Shown here: piece by piece, positions 51,975 to 62,000 of the stretch
Layout of the letters: every line of letters begins with the position of its first letter
How positions within the stretch are numbered: the first letter of the stretch is position 1
NCBI GenBank assembly: GCA_902789735.1
Contig: CADAOZ010000010.1
Span: forward strand, 28,666-92,665
Source of the DNA: an uncultured Lachnospiraceae bacterium
Lineage (GTDB): Bacteria; Bacillota; Clostridia; Lachnospirales; Lachnospiraceae
Reading direction: 5' to 3'
Length of the DNA stretch: 64,000 nucleotides
Translations under genes and position numbers: made by a program
The notes under the pieces: model-generated
The model's input: the letters and a program-made list of their open reading frames with translations, nothing else
The model's database searches: none
Told to the model about the DNA's origin: nothing

Positions 51975-52253
51975 ATGAGCAGAATCGCAAGGGTGACGCT
52001 TGTTCTGGCTTTTGCTTTCTGGATCTACTGGTTCAGAGTCAGGCGCCACGACAAAGAAGTGACCAGATCCATGGTCGAGGGACATGTGATGATGCTGATG
52101 TCCATCGCGATAGAACTGATCGCTTTTATCATGGAGATGGTCCGGGCCGGATCCGGAGCAGCCATCCTGCTCCTGCTGGTGGGCAGCTTTGTGTTCAGCG
52201 CGGGCAGGTCAGCCTATACCGGGAAAAACGGGACCGGAAAGGATATAATGTAA
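51975..52253 (+). CDS. Small membrane protein
   Basis: A 92-residue protein with a first helix (VTLVLAFAFWIYWFRV), a basic loop with RRHDKEVTRSMVEGH, and two more helices (MMLMSIAIELIAFIMEM and ILLLLVGSFVFSAGRS). Ribosome site GGAGGTGGGGA. I do not recognise the family. Confidence 0.62.
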   Translation: MSRIARVTLVLAFAFWIYWFRVRRHDKEVTRSMVEGHVMMLMSIAIELIAFIMEMVRAGSGAAILLLLVGSFVFSAGRSAYTGKNGTGKDIM

Positions 52254-52308
52254 GAAATCCGGAGAAAGAGATGGCTGTTATGCCGCAGGCGGCAGAAAGG
52301 CCGGCGGA

Positions 52309-52623
52309 TCAGACGGCCACGCCAAACACGTCCAGACTGATCTCATCTGTCCAGAGGTCTTCATCGGCTATGAAATTCAGATAGTCGGATACACTGTCAT
52401 CACCGGGCTTCCAGCCATACAGATCCAGCAGATACTCACGGTTGCAGCACAGGATCGAGGCCAGCTCACCAATCTGGTAGGAATTGAGACGGACTTTCTG
52501 TCCGCATTCGATCTTGACGATGGCGGCCGGTCCGATACCGCTCAGCCTGCCAAGCTCGCACTGGGAGAGTCCGTAGGTGATCCGGAGTATTTTAATAGTG
52601 GTGCCAAAGTTTTTCTTTTTCAT
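52309..52623 (-). CDS. XRE-family transcriptional regulator
   Basis: A 104-residue protein with a helix-turn-helix of Xre type (TIKILRITYGLSQCELGRLS, then QKVRLNSYQIGELASIL). It resembles Cro/C1-like repressors. Start ATG 52623, preceded by GGGGGAGG. Partner genes unclear; the small membrane protein lies convergent to it. Confidence 0.78.
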   Translation of the reverse strand: MKKKNFGTTIKILRITYGLSQCELGRLSGIGPAAIVKIECGQKVRLNSYQIGELASILCCNREYLLDLYGWKPGDDSVSDYLNFIADEDLWTDEISLDVFGVAV

Positions 52624-52732
52624 GAGGAACCTCCCCCTTTCTGATGATGTATCCAGTATACCATACATCTGTTCGAAGAACAAGCGTTCCATACCGTTTT
52701 TGCCGAAAAAAACGAATATTTGTTCAGATATC

Positions 52733-52778
52733 AAAAACCACCGGATTCAGTATGAGAACTGAGAACCGGCGGTTTTTT
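52733..52778 (-). terminator. Intrinsic terminator of the HAD gene
   Basis: AAAAACCACCGG pairs with CCGGCGGTTTTTT around a 20-base loop; the minus strand reads a T run after the stem. It lies 80 bases past the HAD stop. Confidence 0.65.
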
Positions 52779-52858
52779 CTGTTCGAGGGTCATTTTTATT
52801 AATTCCTGTGTTTAATTCCCGTAAGGGGTCCGAAATATGTCCGGCCAGTCTGGACAGC

Positions 52859-53557
52859 TCACGCCTGTATTTCTTCTGTCAGGAATCTGCCCAGGCTTTC
52901 CGCGCTGTCAGCCAGCATAAGGGCTCCGGCATCTGACAGCTCCTTTACAGAGCCGTAACCGAAAGTGACGCCGACAGGATACAGACCATGATCAATGGCT
53001 GCTTTGATATCAAACAGGCGGTCACCTACCATGGCTGTCTTTTTCCGGATTTCCTCTACAGGGCGTCCGTCAGCCAGCGCTTCCAGGGCCATTCTGACAG
53101 CAAAACCCTTGGTGTCTTTAGCGGCTTCCGTGGACAGTTCCATTTCCGGCCTGCTTCCGATAAACACGTCAAAGTAATCTTTCATGCCGAAATGCTCCAG
53201 GACACGGATCACCAGGTATTCTGGCTTGCTGGAAGCAACGGCAAGGCGCAGGCCTTTACGCCTGCAAAGTTCCAGCATTTCTGAAATGCCGGGATAGGGA
53301 CTGTTTTCATAGACTCCGGTCACATTGTACCGCTCCCGGAATTTGACGACCATTCCGGCCGCAGTTTCATCATCCGCGCCGTATTTTTCACGGAAGGAGA
53401 TATTCAGGGGCGGCCCGACAAAAGACCGCAGTTTTTCCAGATCCGGCTCCTCGATTCCGTAGCAGTGCAGGGCATATTGGACTGATTTCATGATACCGGG
53501 CCCGGATTCCGTCAGTGTTCCGTCAAGATCAAAAATAGCGTTCTCAAATCGCAGCAT
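52859..53557 (-). CDS. HAD-family phosphatase (phosphoglycolate phosphatase-like)
   Basis: A 232-residue HAD hydrolase with all motifs: NAIFDLDGTLTES (motif I, nucleophile Asp), LAVASSKPEYL (motif II), TKGFAV-like Lys region, and TAMVGDRLFDIKAA (motif IV). A helical cap lies at residues about 18-85. This matches Gph/PpaX-type enzymes acting on small phosphates. ATG 53557 is chosen; TTG 53581 gives an eight-residue extension. Confidence 0.88.
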   Translation of the reverse strand: MLRFENAIFDLDGTLTESGPGIMKSVQYALHCYGIEEPDLEKLRSFVGPPLNISFREKYGADDETAAGMVVKFRERYNVTGVYENSPYPGISEMLELCRRKGLRLAVASSKPEYLVIRVLEHFGMKDYFDVFIGSRPEMELSTEAAKDTKGFAVRMALEALADGRPVEEIRKKTAMVGDRLFDIKAAIDHGLYPVGVTFGYGSVKELSDAGALMLADSAESLGRFLTEEIQA

Positions 53558-53941
53558 AATAATGTCAAATCCTTTTCTCAATTATAAAAATGCAAAATCA
53601 TAATTAAAGAAAACAGAAAATAACCGGCACCGCAGCCGGTTTCTAAATTGTGTTCCTCTTTACTATACAACATTTCCGCGAAGGGAGCAGGCAAATACGG
53701 AAAGTATACGGGCCTGTTTTCTGCCTTCCGGCCGGAGCAGGTTCATCCCGGGAGGATTTCAGGCTGCTTCAGGACCGGAATCCGGTCAAAAACAGGAAAA
53801 GTTCACGATTTTGTCACAAGTTAACAATATTTTAAACACAATTCGCCCGTAGAATAAAGACCATAGAAGGAAGCAATGCTTCCGGAAACATAAACAGACA
53901 ACCTTACTTTTTATAGTTTTTTCATACTCCCCCCTTTTGAA

Positions 53942-54008
53942 AGTGCCCATCGGAACGGCCCTGAAATCCTTTCAGACCCGGTCCGATGGGCACTTATCTT
54001 TTTTTTGA
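53942..54008. terminator. Strong terminator in a gene-free stretch
   Basis: AGTGCCCATCGGA pairs with TCCGATGGGCACT across a 27-base inner region, followed on + by CTTATCTTTTTTTT, with an A/T-rich flank on the other side. The spacer 53582-54083 holds no gene. It contains a palindrome, GGAAGCA-A-TGCTTCC (53869-53883), and AT-rich sequence before it, so a short non-coding transcript ending here is possible. Confidence 0.7.
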
Positions 54009-54083
54009 CGATGCGGTGCCGGCCTGCTGGTATTCCCAGGCCGGAGGTCCCGGCCGTTCAATGCAGGGCAGCCGGCCTGCTGC

Positions 54084-54968
54084 TTATCTGTTCTCCGCAT
54101 CTTTGCCGTCCGAGACCTGCATGATCGTATGCCGGCTTTCGGCTGTATAGATATCCCCGGCCATATTCCGGTCCGGTGAATGCAGACGTTCCTCGTCTGT
54201 GATCTTTTCAAATAGCCCGGTCTCCATCAGTACTTCTTCCATCATCCAGACATTTTCCGTGCAGTCAATCTCCATGACTTCCCGGATGCCCAGACGGATG
54301 GCGGCGCAGCGATAAAAGGTCAGTACGGAAGTAGCGCAGTTGGCGCTGCAGGGATTTGCGACCAGGGCCGGATCATAATCCGCTGCCTGTACTTCTTCCC
54401 AGAAGGTGTTCTTCAGGTCGCCGCTGTCGTAACCCAGCATGTCATTGGCCGCGCCGGCGCAGGCAAGCCGGACCGCTTCCAGCCGGAGTTCATCGTTGGT
54501 ACAGTGGAGGATGTAATCCCAGGGATAGGAGTCAGCCCGGTAATAGGACGGGTAAGCCTCTATACGTGCCTCTTTTCCGGTCTGGTCCCCCGGCTGACCG
54601 CCGACGAGCTGCCCCAGCTCATTCTTCTGGGTGTTGAAGATCATGCCCGGCTTCAGCCCGGGCTCTGTATCAGGAGCAGCATTTTCAGATCCTTTCTGCT
54701 CCTCTGCGGAATGATCTGTTCCGGCAGCAGCTGATCCGGTGGTATTAGTTCCCGCAGTCTCATTTCCAGCGGTACCTGCTTCAGAAGAAGCTGCATCTCC
54801 GGCATTTTCCGGTTCCATTACGGCCGCTGCGTCTTTCCCTGCTTCAGACCGTGCTGTTTCCGCGGCCCCGGCGGCAGCTTTATCCCCGCAGCCTGCCGAT
54901 AAAAGAAACATAACGGACAAAGCGGTCAGGACGTAAATACTTCTTTTTACCTTGAAATGTTTTTGCAT
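54084..54968 (-). CDS. Lipoprotein with NlpC/P60-like cysteine hydrolase-like domain
   Basis: A 294-residue exported lipoprotein. The signal peptide ends with lipobox LLSAGC (Cys27). Residues about 28-120 are a low-complexity Ala/Gly/Glu/Thr stretch. The C-terminal domain has SANCATSVLTFYRCAAIRLG with a candidate catalytic Cys, and MAGDIYTAESRHTIMQVS with a GD and His pair, the pattern of NlpC/P60 or related peptidoglycan hydrolases. Cell-wall cleavage is inferred from pattern only. Start ATG 54968, GAGGTGA upstream. Confidence 0.62.
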   Translation of the reverse strand: MQKHFKVKRSIYVLTALSVMFLLSAGCGDKAAAGAAETARSEAGKDAAAVMEPENAGDAASSEAGTAGNETAGTNTTGSAAAGTDHSAEEQKGSENAAPDTEPGLKPGMIFNTQKNELGQLVGGQPGDQTGKEARIEAYPSYYRADSYPWDYILHCTNDELRLEAVRLACAGAANDMLGYDSGDLKNTFWEEVQAADYDPALVANPCSANCATSVLTFYRCAAIRLGIREVMEIDCTENVWMMEEVLMETGLFEKITDEERLHSPDRNMAGDIYTAESRHTIMQVSDGKDAENR

Positions 54969-55098
54969 AAATAGTCACCTCAGTACTAGATATTGCAGCT
55001 GGAAATCAGCCACCCTCAGGCATAGCGGGACGCATCGCTTTTGACAGCCTGTGTCTTTCATAATAGCAAAAAAGCAGGTCCGGTGGAAATGCGGCACG

Positions 55099-55127
55099 TT
55101 AAATCGTACGCCCGCATATGCTATAAT
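55099..55127 (+). promoter_or_regulatory. Probable promoter of the aldo/keto reductase gene
   Basis: A perfect TATAAT (55122-55127) with a weak TTAAAT (55099-55104) 17 bases upstream. The 315-base spacer 54969-55283 has no other gene; the leader is about 150 bases. Confidence 0.5.
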
Positions 55128-55283
55128 GAAACGTAAGCTAAGGAGTATTTACTATAAGGACGTTAGTAAATCGTGTTCCGGCAGATACCGTCGTAGATTG
55201 AAATAAATACTCGGACAGAACAAATTACGGTCAGACAGAGAAAAATCATGACACTGGCAGTCCTTCAGTGAAAAGGAGACATA

Positions 55284-56465
55284 ATGCAATACAGAATCAA
55301 TCGCAGGAACGGTGACAGACTCTCTGTCCTTGGTTATGGCTGCATGCGCTTTACCAGAAAGGGAGGCGGGATCGATCTGGAGAAGGCAGAGCGGGAAATG
55401 CTGCTGGCCCTGAAAAAGGGCGTCAATTACTTTGATACAGCCTACATCTATCCGGGCAGTGAAGAGTGCCTGGGCAATTTCATGCAGAAATATGATTGCC
55501 GCGACCAGATTCATGTGGCTACCAAGCTGCCCCATTATTACCTCAAAAAAGAGGGAGACGCGGAAAAGTATTTCTCGGAGGAGCTGGAACGGCTCAAAAC
55601 GGACCATGTGGATTATTATCTGATGCACATGCTCAATGACGCGGCCACCTGGGAACGTCTGGGCCGGCTGGGGATCCCGGAATGGATCGAAGAGAAAAAG
55701 AAGCAGGGACAGATCCGCAATATAGGCTTCTCCTTCCATGGCAATACCGTCAAATTTAAAGAACTGATCGACGCCTATGACTGGGATTTCTGTCAGATCC
55801 AGTTCAACTATATGGATGAGCACGCCCAGGCCGGGATCGAGGGCCTTCGCTATGCTTATCAGAAAAAGATCCCTGTCGTCATTATGGAACCTCTGCGGGG
55901 CGGCCGCCTGGTGAACGGCCTGCCTGAGAAAGCCCTGAAGGCTTTTGAGAAAGGGCCGGAGAAAAGGAGCCCTGCCGAATGGGGCCTCCGCTGGGTCTGG
56001 GACCATAAGGAAGTCAATGTGGTCCTGTCCGGCATGAATGACGTGGCCCAGGTCAGAGAAAACGTCCGGATCGCGTCCAGATCCCCTGCCGGCCACCTGA
56101 CGCAGGAGGAGCTGAAAATTTATGAGGAAGCCCTGGCAGCCATCAACGCTTCCGTCAAAGTGGGCTGTACAGGCTGCGGCTATTGCCAGCCCTGTCCCAA
56201 AGGCGTGGATATCCCCGGCTGTTTCGCGGCTTATAATCACAGCTATACTGAGAAATACAGGTCTGCTCTGATGGAATATATGATGACCACGACAATGCGG
56301 AAGAACAGGACCAACGCTTCCCTCTGCGTCAAATGCGGCAAATGCGAACAGCATTGCCCCCAGCACCTGCCGATCCGGAAGGAACTGGAGAATGTCGTAC
56401 GCCGTCTGGAGACCCCTGTCTATAAGGCAAGTGCCGCCATCATGAAGATCGCGATGCGGTATTGA
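55284..56465 (+). CDS. Aldo/keto reductase with C-terminal 4Fe-4S ferredoxin domain
   Basis: A 393-residue protein. Residues 1-280 are an aldo/keto reductase barrel: LSVLGYGCMRF, NYFDTAYIYPGSEE (catalytic Asp and Tyr), KLPHYYLK (Lys) and DYYLMHMLND. The C-terminus has Cys-rich Fe-S motifs, CTGCGYCQPCPKGVDIPG and LCVKCGKCEQHCPQHLP, typical of the radical/Fe-S AKR subfamily found in anaerobes. Substrate unknown. Good ribosome site AAAAGGAGA. Confidence 0.9.
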   Translation: MQYRINRRNGDRLSVLGYGCMRFTRKGGGIDLEKAEREMLLALKKGVNYFDTAYIYPGSEECLGNFMQKYDCRDQIHVATKLPHYYLKKEGDAEKYFSEELERLKTDHVDYYLMHMLNDAATWERLGRLGIPEWIEEKKKQGQIRNIGFSFHGNTVKFKELIDAYDWDFCQIQFNYMDEHAQAGIEGLRYAYQKKIPVVIMEPLRGGRLVNGLPEKALKAFEKGPEKRSPAEWGLRWVWDHKEVNVVLSGMNDVAQVRENVRIASRSPAGHLTQEELKIYEEALAAINASVKVGCTGCGYCQPCPKGVDIPGCFAAYNHSYTEKYRSALMEYMMTTTMRKNRTNASLCVKCGKCEQHCPQHLPIRKELENVVRRLETPVYKASAAIMKIAMRY

Positions 56466-56540
56466 CCGGATTTCTAGGCCTGTCAAACGGCATAACCTTT
56501 CCATACGGGTATATATTTATAGCAGGATCTTGTTAAAAAG

Positions 56541-56573
56541 AGTCCGGAGCTCGCTGCAGCTCCGGGCTTTTTT
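56541..56573 (+). terminator. Intrinsic terminator after the AKR gene
   Basis: AGTCCGGAGCT pairs with AGCTCCGGGCT around CGCTGC, followed by TTTTTT, 76 bases past the stop. Confidence 0.85.
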
Positions 56574-56705
56574 CAGATCAGCACCCTGGCAGGACTCCTG
56601 TCCATACTGAAACGCAGAAAGAAAGAGGAAGCATAAGCGGCAGGTGATGGTTCTGGCCGTTGACCGCTGCAGATGTGTTTAGAATGAAATCATAGTCTTT
56701 TTTGG

Positions 56706-56745
56706 GAACAGGGTCTTCCTGCGGGAATGACCTTGTTCTTTTTTT
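56706..56745 (+). terminator. Second, orphan terminator
   Basis: GAACAGGGTC pairs with GACCTTGTTC and is followed by TTTTTTT. No gene precedes it within the 386-base spacer 56466-56851, so a short non-coding RNA ending here is possible. I see no open frame in between. Confidence 0.6.
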
Positions 56746-56851
56746 GGTTTCTTTTATAATGAAATCAGATGTTTTTGGTGTTCTACGCTAAGAGCGGAAA
56801 GCCGCACACCTAAGACATACTTATACAGTCATCATGGCAGAAAGGTGAGAA

Positions 56852-57394
56852 ATGATGCTTGAAACAAAAAGGCTGCTGCTCCGTCCCTGGCGGGAGAGCG
56901 ACGCGCAGGAGTGCTTCCGGTACGCTTCAGATCCGGATGTGGGACCGATCGCAGGCTGGCCGCCCCATACCAATATAGACACCAGCAGGCTGATCATTAA
57001 AGAGGTCCTGTCAGTGCCGGAGACCTACGCCATTGTCCTGAAGGAAACAGACCTGCCCATTGGCTGTATCGCTCTGAAGATGGGCAAATATACTGACCTG
57101 ACAGACAAAAAAGATGAATGCGAGCTCGGTTTCTGGCTGGGGAAGCCCTACTGGGGGCAGGGGATCATGCCGGAGGCGTCTGAGGAAATCCTCCGTCACG
57201 GGTTTGAAGACCTGGGGATGAGAAAGATCTGGTGCGGTTATTATGACGGCAATAATCAGTCCAGACGCGTGCAGGAAAAGCTGGGATTTATCCATCAGTG
57301 GACCAGGAAAAATGTGGATGTTCCTCTGATGCATGAGAAGCGGACCGGGCATGTCAACTGCATGACCAGAGAAGAATGGAAAGGAAGGAAATGA
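56852..57394 (+). CDS. GNAT-family N-acetyltransferase (RimJ/RimL-like)
   Basis: A 180-residue protein. It starts with ETKRLLLRPWRESDAQECF, the usual RimJ/RimL opening, and has LGFWLGKPYWGQGIMPEA (acetyl-CoA loop) and GNNQSRRVQEKLGFIHQ (motif B). Such enzymes acetylate protein N-termini or small amines. A methionine doublet starts the protein, with AGGTGAG upstream. Confidence 0.87.
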   Translation: MMLETKRLLLRPWRESDAQECFRYASDPDVGPIAGWPPHTNIDTSRLIIKEVLSVPETYAIVLKETDLPIGCIALKMGKYTDLTDKKDECELGFWLGKPYWGQGIMPEASEEILRHGFEDLGMRKIWCGYYDGNNQSRRVQEKLGFIHQWTRKNVDVPLMHEKRTGHVNCMTREEWKGRK

Positions 57395-57540
57395 TTTCAC
57401 CTGTGACGTCAGGAGCATTCCTGTAATGCAGAGAAATCATTGTATGATTCTGTTAAAACAGTTGATTCGACAATGCCGTACGCCGGCTGCAGGCGGCGGA
57501 ATTGGGAACAATACAGAAAAGCAGTGAAGGAGATACGCGT

Positions 57541-58569
57541 ATGAAGAGATGGAAAGGCTATGAGCACGGAATCAATCTGGGCGGATGGCTGTCCCAGTGC
57601 GACCACACAAAGGAACGGTATGACAACTTCATTACAGAGCCGGACATCGCCAGGATCAGCAGCTGGGGACTGGACCATATCAGGATCCCGGTCGATTATA
57701 ATCTGGTCGAGACCAAAGAAGGAGAGTATAAAGAGGAAGGCTTTGCCTATATCCAGAAGGCCATTGACTGGGCCGGCAAATACGGCCTGAACATGGTCCT
57801 GGATTTGCATAAGACCTACGGCTATTCCTTCGACTTTGGTGAGCAGGAGAGCGGATTCTTTGAGAACGAGGCCTATCAGGAACGCTTCTACAGATTGTGG
57901 GAGCAGTTCGCCCTTCGCTTCGGGAGCTATAAAGACAGGCTGGCTTTTGAGCTGCTCAACGAAGTGACAGACAAGGAATACTCGGATACCTGGAACCGCG
58001 TCTCTTATACATGTATCGACAGGATTCGCAGGATCGCGCCGGATATCAAGATCCTGCTGGGCGGTTATTACAATAACAGCATCGCCGCGATCAAAGATCT
58101 GGCGATGCCCCATGATGAGAATGTCATCTACAACTTCCATTGCTACGAGCCGGTCATCTTCACCCATCAGGGCGCCTATTGGATTCCTGATATGGACCAG
58201 ACATTCCGTCTGCCCATCACGGCGACCTTTAAAGAGATGGAAGACGCTACGGACCGCTATGTGCATATGAAGACGGTGGACTACCAGAGACTGCCCGGCA
58301 GCGCCAGCCTCAGCGCGGATTTCTTCGAGCAGTACTTCGCGGAGGCAGTGGCCATCGCCGAAGAACGGGGCACCGGCCTGTACTGCGGCGAGTACGGCGT
58401 CATCAACCTGGCGGATCCGGAGGACACCCTGGGCTGGTACAGGATGATCAACCAGGCTTTTGAGAAATATGGTATCGGCAGAGCAGCCTGGAGCTATAAA
58501 GAGATGGACTTCGGCCTGATCGACGAACATATCAGCAGCAAAGCCGGAGAGATCATCGCCCTCCTGTAA
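57541..58569 (+). CDS. GH5-family glycoside hydrolase (cytoplasmic)
   Basis: A 342-residue TIM-barrel enzyme of the endoglucanase-like GH5 family. NLGGWLSQ and HIRIPVDYNL begin the barrel, ELLNEVTDKEYS contains the acid/base Glu, and LYCGEYGVINLADPEDT contains the nucleophile Glu. There is no signal peptide, so it probably acts on imported oligosaccharides (beta-glucans or mannans). The start ATG 57541 has GAAGGAGA upstream; an upstream extension to 57502 is not favoured. A gene fragment follows immediately after its stop. Confidence 0.85.
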   Translation: MKRWKGYEHGINLGGWLSQCDHTKERYDNFITEPDIARISSWGLDHIRIPVDYNLVETKEGEYKEEGFAYIQKAIDWAGKYGLNMVLDLHKTYGYSFDFGEQESGFFENEAYQERFYRLWEQFALRFGSYKDRLAFELLNEVTDKEYSDTWNRVSYTCIDRIRRIAPDIKILLGGYYNNSIAAIKDLAMPHDENVIYNFHCYEPVIFTHQGAYWIPDMDQTFRLPITATFKEMEDATDRYVHMKTVDYQRLPGSASLSADFFEQYFAEAVAIAEERGTGLYCGEYGVINLADPEDTLGWYRMINQAFEKYGIGRAAWSYKEMDFGLIDEHISSKAGEIIALL

Positions 58570-58720
58570 GATCCTTGCAACATATGCGGATGATACAGTA
58601 TTGAATGACAAAGGCAAGATTGACTATCATTCCTTCAAGCCGGTGCTGTTTGAGTTCCCGACCTACGAGTACTTTGTAACTGGGGAAAAAGTCGGTGACT
58701 GCGCCAGAATGAATCAATAA
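58568..58720 (+). pseudogene. 3' fragment of a flavin reductase-like gene
   Basis: An open frame of 50 codons without a start, which overlaps the GH5 stop by two bases, reads KILATYADDTVLNDKGKIDY, then HSFKPVLFEFPTYEYFVTGE, ending KVGDCARMNQ. I recognise this as the C-terminal end of the flavin-reductase (DIM6/NTAB-type FMN-binding) family. Only about 50 residues of an expected 190-200 remain, without ribosome site, so it is a remnant of deletion or rearrangement. Confidence 0.75.
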
Positions 58721-58741
58721 TACACAGCTGCAGGATGGAAG

Positions 58742-58780
58742 CAGGCTCTTCACTTTCGGGTGAAGGGCCTGTTCTCTTTT
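58742..58780 (+). terminator. Intrinsic terminator after the GH5 gene and remnant
   Basis: CAGGCTCTTCAC pairs with GTGAAGGGCCTG around TTTCGG, followed by TTCTCTTTTTT. It probably ended the transcript of the lost flavin reductase gene. Confidence 0.8.
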
Positions 58781-58844
58781 TTATGAGGATTAAACAATTT
58801 TTCAGATTTTTTTATCGATTGTATTTGTTTTGCGTTCACAATTA

Positions 58845-58873
58845 TTGCACATTTTTTCGCATAGTGTTAAAAT
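58845..58873 (+). promoter_or_regulatory. Promoter of the pyruvate carboxylase gene
   Basis: TTGCAC (58845-58850), 17-base spacer, TAAAAT (58868-58873), followed by a 128-base AT-rich leader to the ATG at 59002. Nearly canonical. Confidence 0.75.
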
Positions 58874-59001
58874 CATCTAAAGTGTACATTATTTAATACA
58901 TTTTTTGTATCATTTTTGTGTATTTTTTCTATCTAAAACCTATGTATATCGATATATGGCAATAAAAAATACGCAAAATAGGCAAAAACAGGAGGTAATT
59001 T

Positions 59002-62000
59002 ATGGGCAAAGATTTCAAAAAGGTCCTGGTGGCCAACCGCGGAGAAATCGCCATGCGTATTTTCCGGGCCTGCCATGACCTGGGACTCACCGCAGTCGCG
59101 ATCTATTCCAACGAAGACACCTACAGCGCTTTCAGGACCGCCGCAGATGAGTCCTATCTGATCGGTGAAAATGAAAGCCCCCTGGGCGCGTATCTTGACA
59201 TTCCCAGAATCATCGAGCTGGCCAGGATGCATGACTGTGACGCCATTCATCCCGGATATGGCTTCCTTTCTGAGAACGGTGAGTTTGCCAAAGCATGCGA
59301 GCATGCCGGCATTAAATTCATCGGTCCTTCTTCCAGGATCCTGGATATGATGGGCGATAAGCTCAGCGCCAAGCAGATGGCTCTGGAATGCGATGTTCCC
59401 ACCACTCCCGGTACGGCAGAACCTCTCAAGAGCAAGGAAGAAGCGCAGAAGCTGGCTATGGAATTCGGCTTCCCGGTCATCCTGAAGGCAGCAGCCGGCG
59501 GCGGCGGACGCGGTATGCGCCGCTGTGATACCGTAGAAGAGGTCGGCATCAATTTTGAGCTGGTAAGAGCCGAAGCCCTGAAGTCCTTCGGTAACGCCGA
59601 TATCTTTATGGAGAAGTTCCTGGTCAATCCCAAACACATCGAGGTCCAGGTCCTGGCAGATGAATGCGGCAATGTGGCCCATTTGTATGAGCGTGACTGC
59701 TCTCTGCAGCGCCGTTATCAGAAGGTCGTCGAGTTCACGCCTGCTTTCTCCATTGCCCCTGAAGTACGTGACGCCATCCTGGAGGATGCCGTCAAGATCA
59801 CAAAGCATGTCGGCTATACCAACGCCGGCACTCTGGAATTCCTGGTAGACAAGTCCGGTGATCACTATTTCATCGAGATGAATCCCCGTATCCAGGTCGA
59901 GCATACGGTCACGGAAATGGTCACCGGCATCGACCTTGTCCGTGCCCAGATTCTGGTCGCGGAAGGCAGGCCTCTGTCGGATCCCATGATCGGTATCAAT
60001 TCTCAGGAGGATGTACACCAGAACGGTTTCGCCATCCAGTGCCGTGTTACGACAGAAGATCCTACTAACAACTTTGCTCCTGATACAGGCCGTATTACCG
60101 GCTACCGTATCTCCGGCGGTTTCGGTATCCGTATGGATGAAGCCACAGCCGGTACAGGCTCCATTATTTCTCCTTATTATGATTCCCTGCTGGTCAAGGT
60201 GACCTCCTGGGATACCACTTTTGAAGGTGTCTGTTCCAAGGCGCTGCGTGCGATCCGTGAGATCCATGTCCGCGGTGTCAAGACCAACATCGCCTTTATC
60301 ACCAATGTTCTGCAGAATGAGACCTTCCGCGCGGGCCAGTGCTATACCAAGTTCATCGATGAGACCCCTTCCCTGTTCGAGATCGAAGGCGGCGAAGACA
60401 GAGCTACCAAGATGCTCAACTACATTGCCGAGAAATCCATCGCGGAGAACGCAGATCACAAGCTGTTCGAAGTTCCCAGATTCCCTCCTGTTACCGGCAA
60501 CCGCCGTACAGGCCTGAAGCAGCTGCTGGATACCAAGGGACCCGAAGCCGTTGCCAAATGGGTCAAGTCTCAGCAGAAGCTTCTTATTACAGATACTACC
60601 TGCCGTGACGCCCACCAGTCCCTGCTGGGCACCCGTGTACGTACCAGGGATATCATCAACGCCATGGACGCTACCAGCGAGATCCTGGCGGACGCTTTCT
60701 CCCTGGAGTGCTGGGGCGGCGCTACCTTCGATGTGGCATACCGTTTCCTGCATGAGTCTCCCTGGGAGCGCCTGGACATCATCCGTGAGAAGGTTCCCAA
60801 TGTCCTTCTGCAGATGCTGCTGCGCGGTTCCAACGCGGTCGGTTATACCAACTATCCGGACAATGTCATCCGTGAATTTATTAAGGAAGCGGCAAAGAGC
60901 GGCATCGATGTATTCCGTGTATTTGACTCCCTGAACTGGATTCCCGGCATGGAAGTCGCCATGGATGAGGTCCTCAATCAGAATAAGATCCTGGAAGCGA
61001 CCATCTGCTACACAGGTGATATCCTGGATCCCAATGAGGATAAATATACGCTTTCTTACTATATTAAGATGGCCAAGGAGCTGGAGAAGCGCGGCGCCCA
61101 TATGCTGGCGATCAAGGATATGGCCGGCCTGGTCAAACCATACGCTGCCAAGAAGCTGGTCACCGAACTCAAACAGGAGATCGGCATCCCGATCCAGTTC
61201 CATACCCATAACACATCCGGCAACCAGGTGGCGGCATATCTGCTGGCTGCCGAGGCGGGCGTTGATATCGTCGACTGCGCGATTTCCTCCATGTCCTCCC
61301 TGACCAGCCAGCCTTCCCTGAACGCGGTCGTCGCGGCCCTGCAGGGAACGCCCAGAGATACCGGCCTGAATCTGGATGAGCTCCAGCATCTGACAGATTA
61401 CTGGGAAGATGTCCGTCTGCGTTACGGCGCTTTCGAGGGCGGCATCACTTCACCCGCCACCGATATTTACAGATATGAGATCCCCGGCGGTCAGTACACC
61501 AACCTGAAACCCCAGGTAGAGAGTATGGGTCTTGGCACCAGATTTACAGAAGTCAAGGAGAACTACCGTAAGGTCAATGATATGCTGGGCAAGATCATCA
61601 AGGTCACACCTTCCTCCAAGGCAGTCGGCGATCTGGCGATCTTTATGACCCAGAATGATCTGACCCCCGAGAACATCATAGAGAAGGGCAAAAATCTGGC
61701 ATTCCCGGATTCGTCCATCACCTACTTCTCCGGCATGATGGGCCAGCCCGCCTGGGGCTTCCCCAAAGATCTGCAGGAAGTCGTCCTGAAGGGACGTGAA
61801 GCCATTACCTGCCGTCCCGGCGAGCTGCTGGCGCCTGTGGACTTCGAGAAGGTCAAACAGGAAATGAGTGATTTCGATCCCAATCCCAGCTGGAGGGCTG
61901 TCCTTTCCTACAGCCTGTACCCCAAGGTATACAAGGACTTCGTCAAGACCAGAGAGCAGTACGGCTACATCGTACGCCTTGGAAGCCATGTATTCTTCCA

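Noticed and set aside
58933..61389. An 818-codon reverse open frame
   Set aside because: It is opposite pyruvate carboxylase, whose domains are unmistakable; the reverse frame has no recognisable domain.
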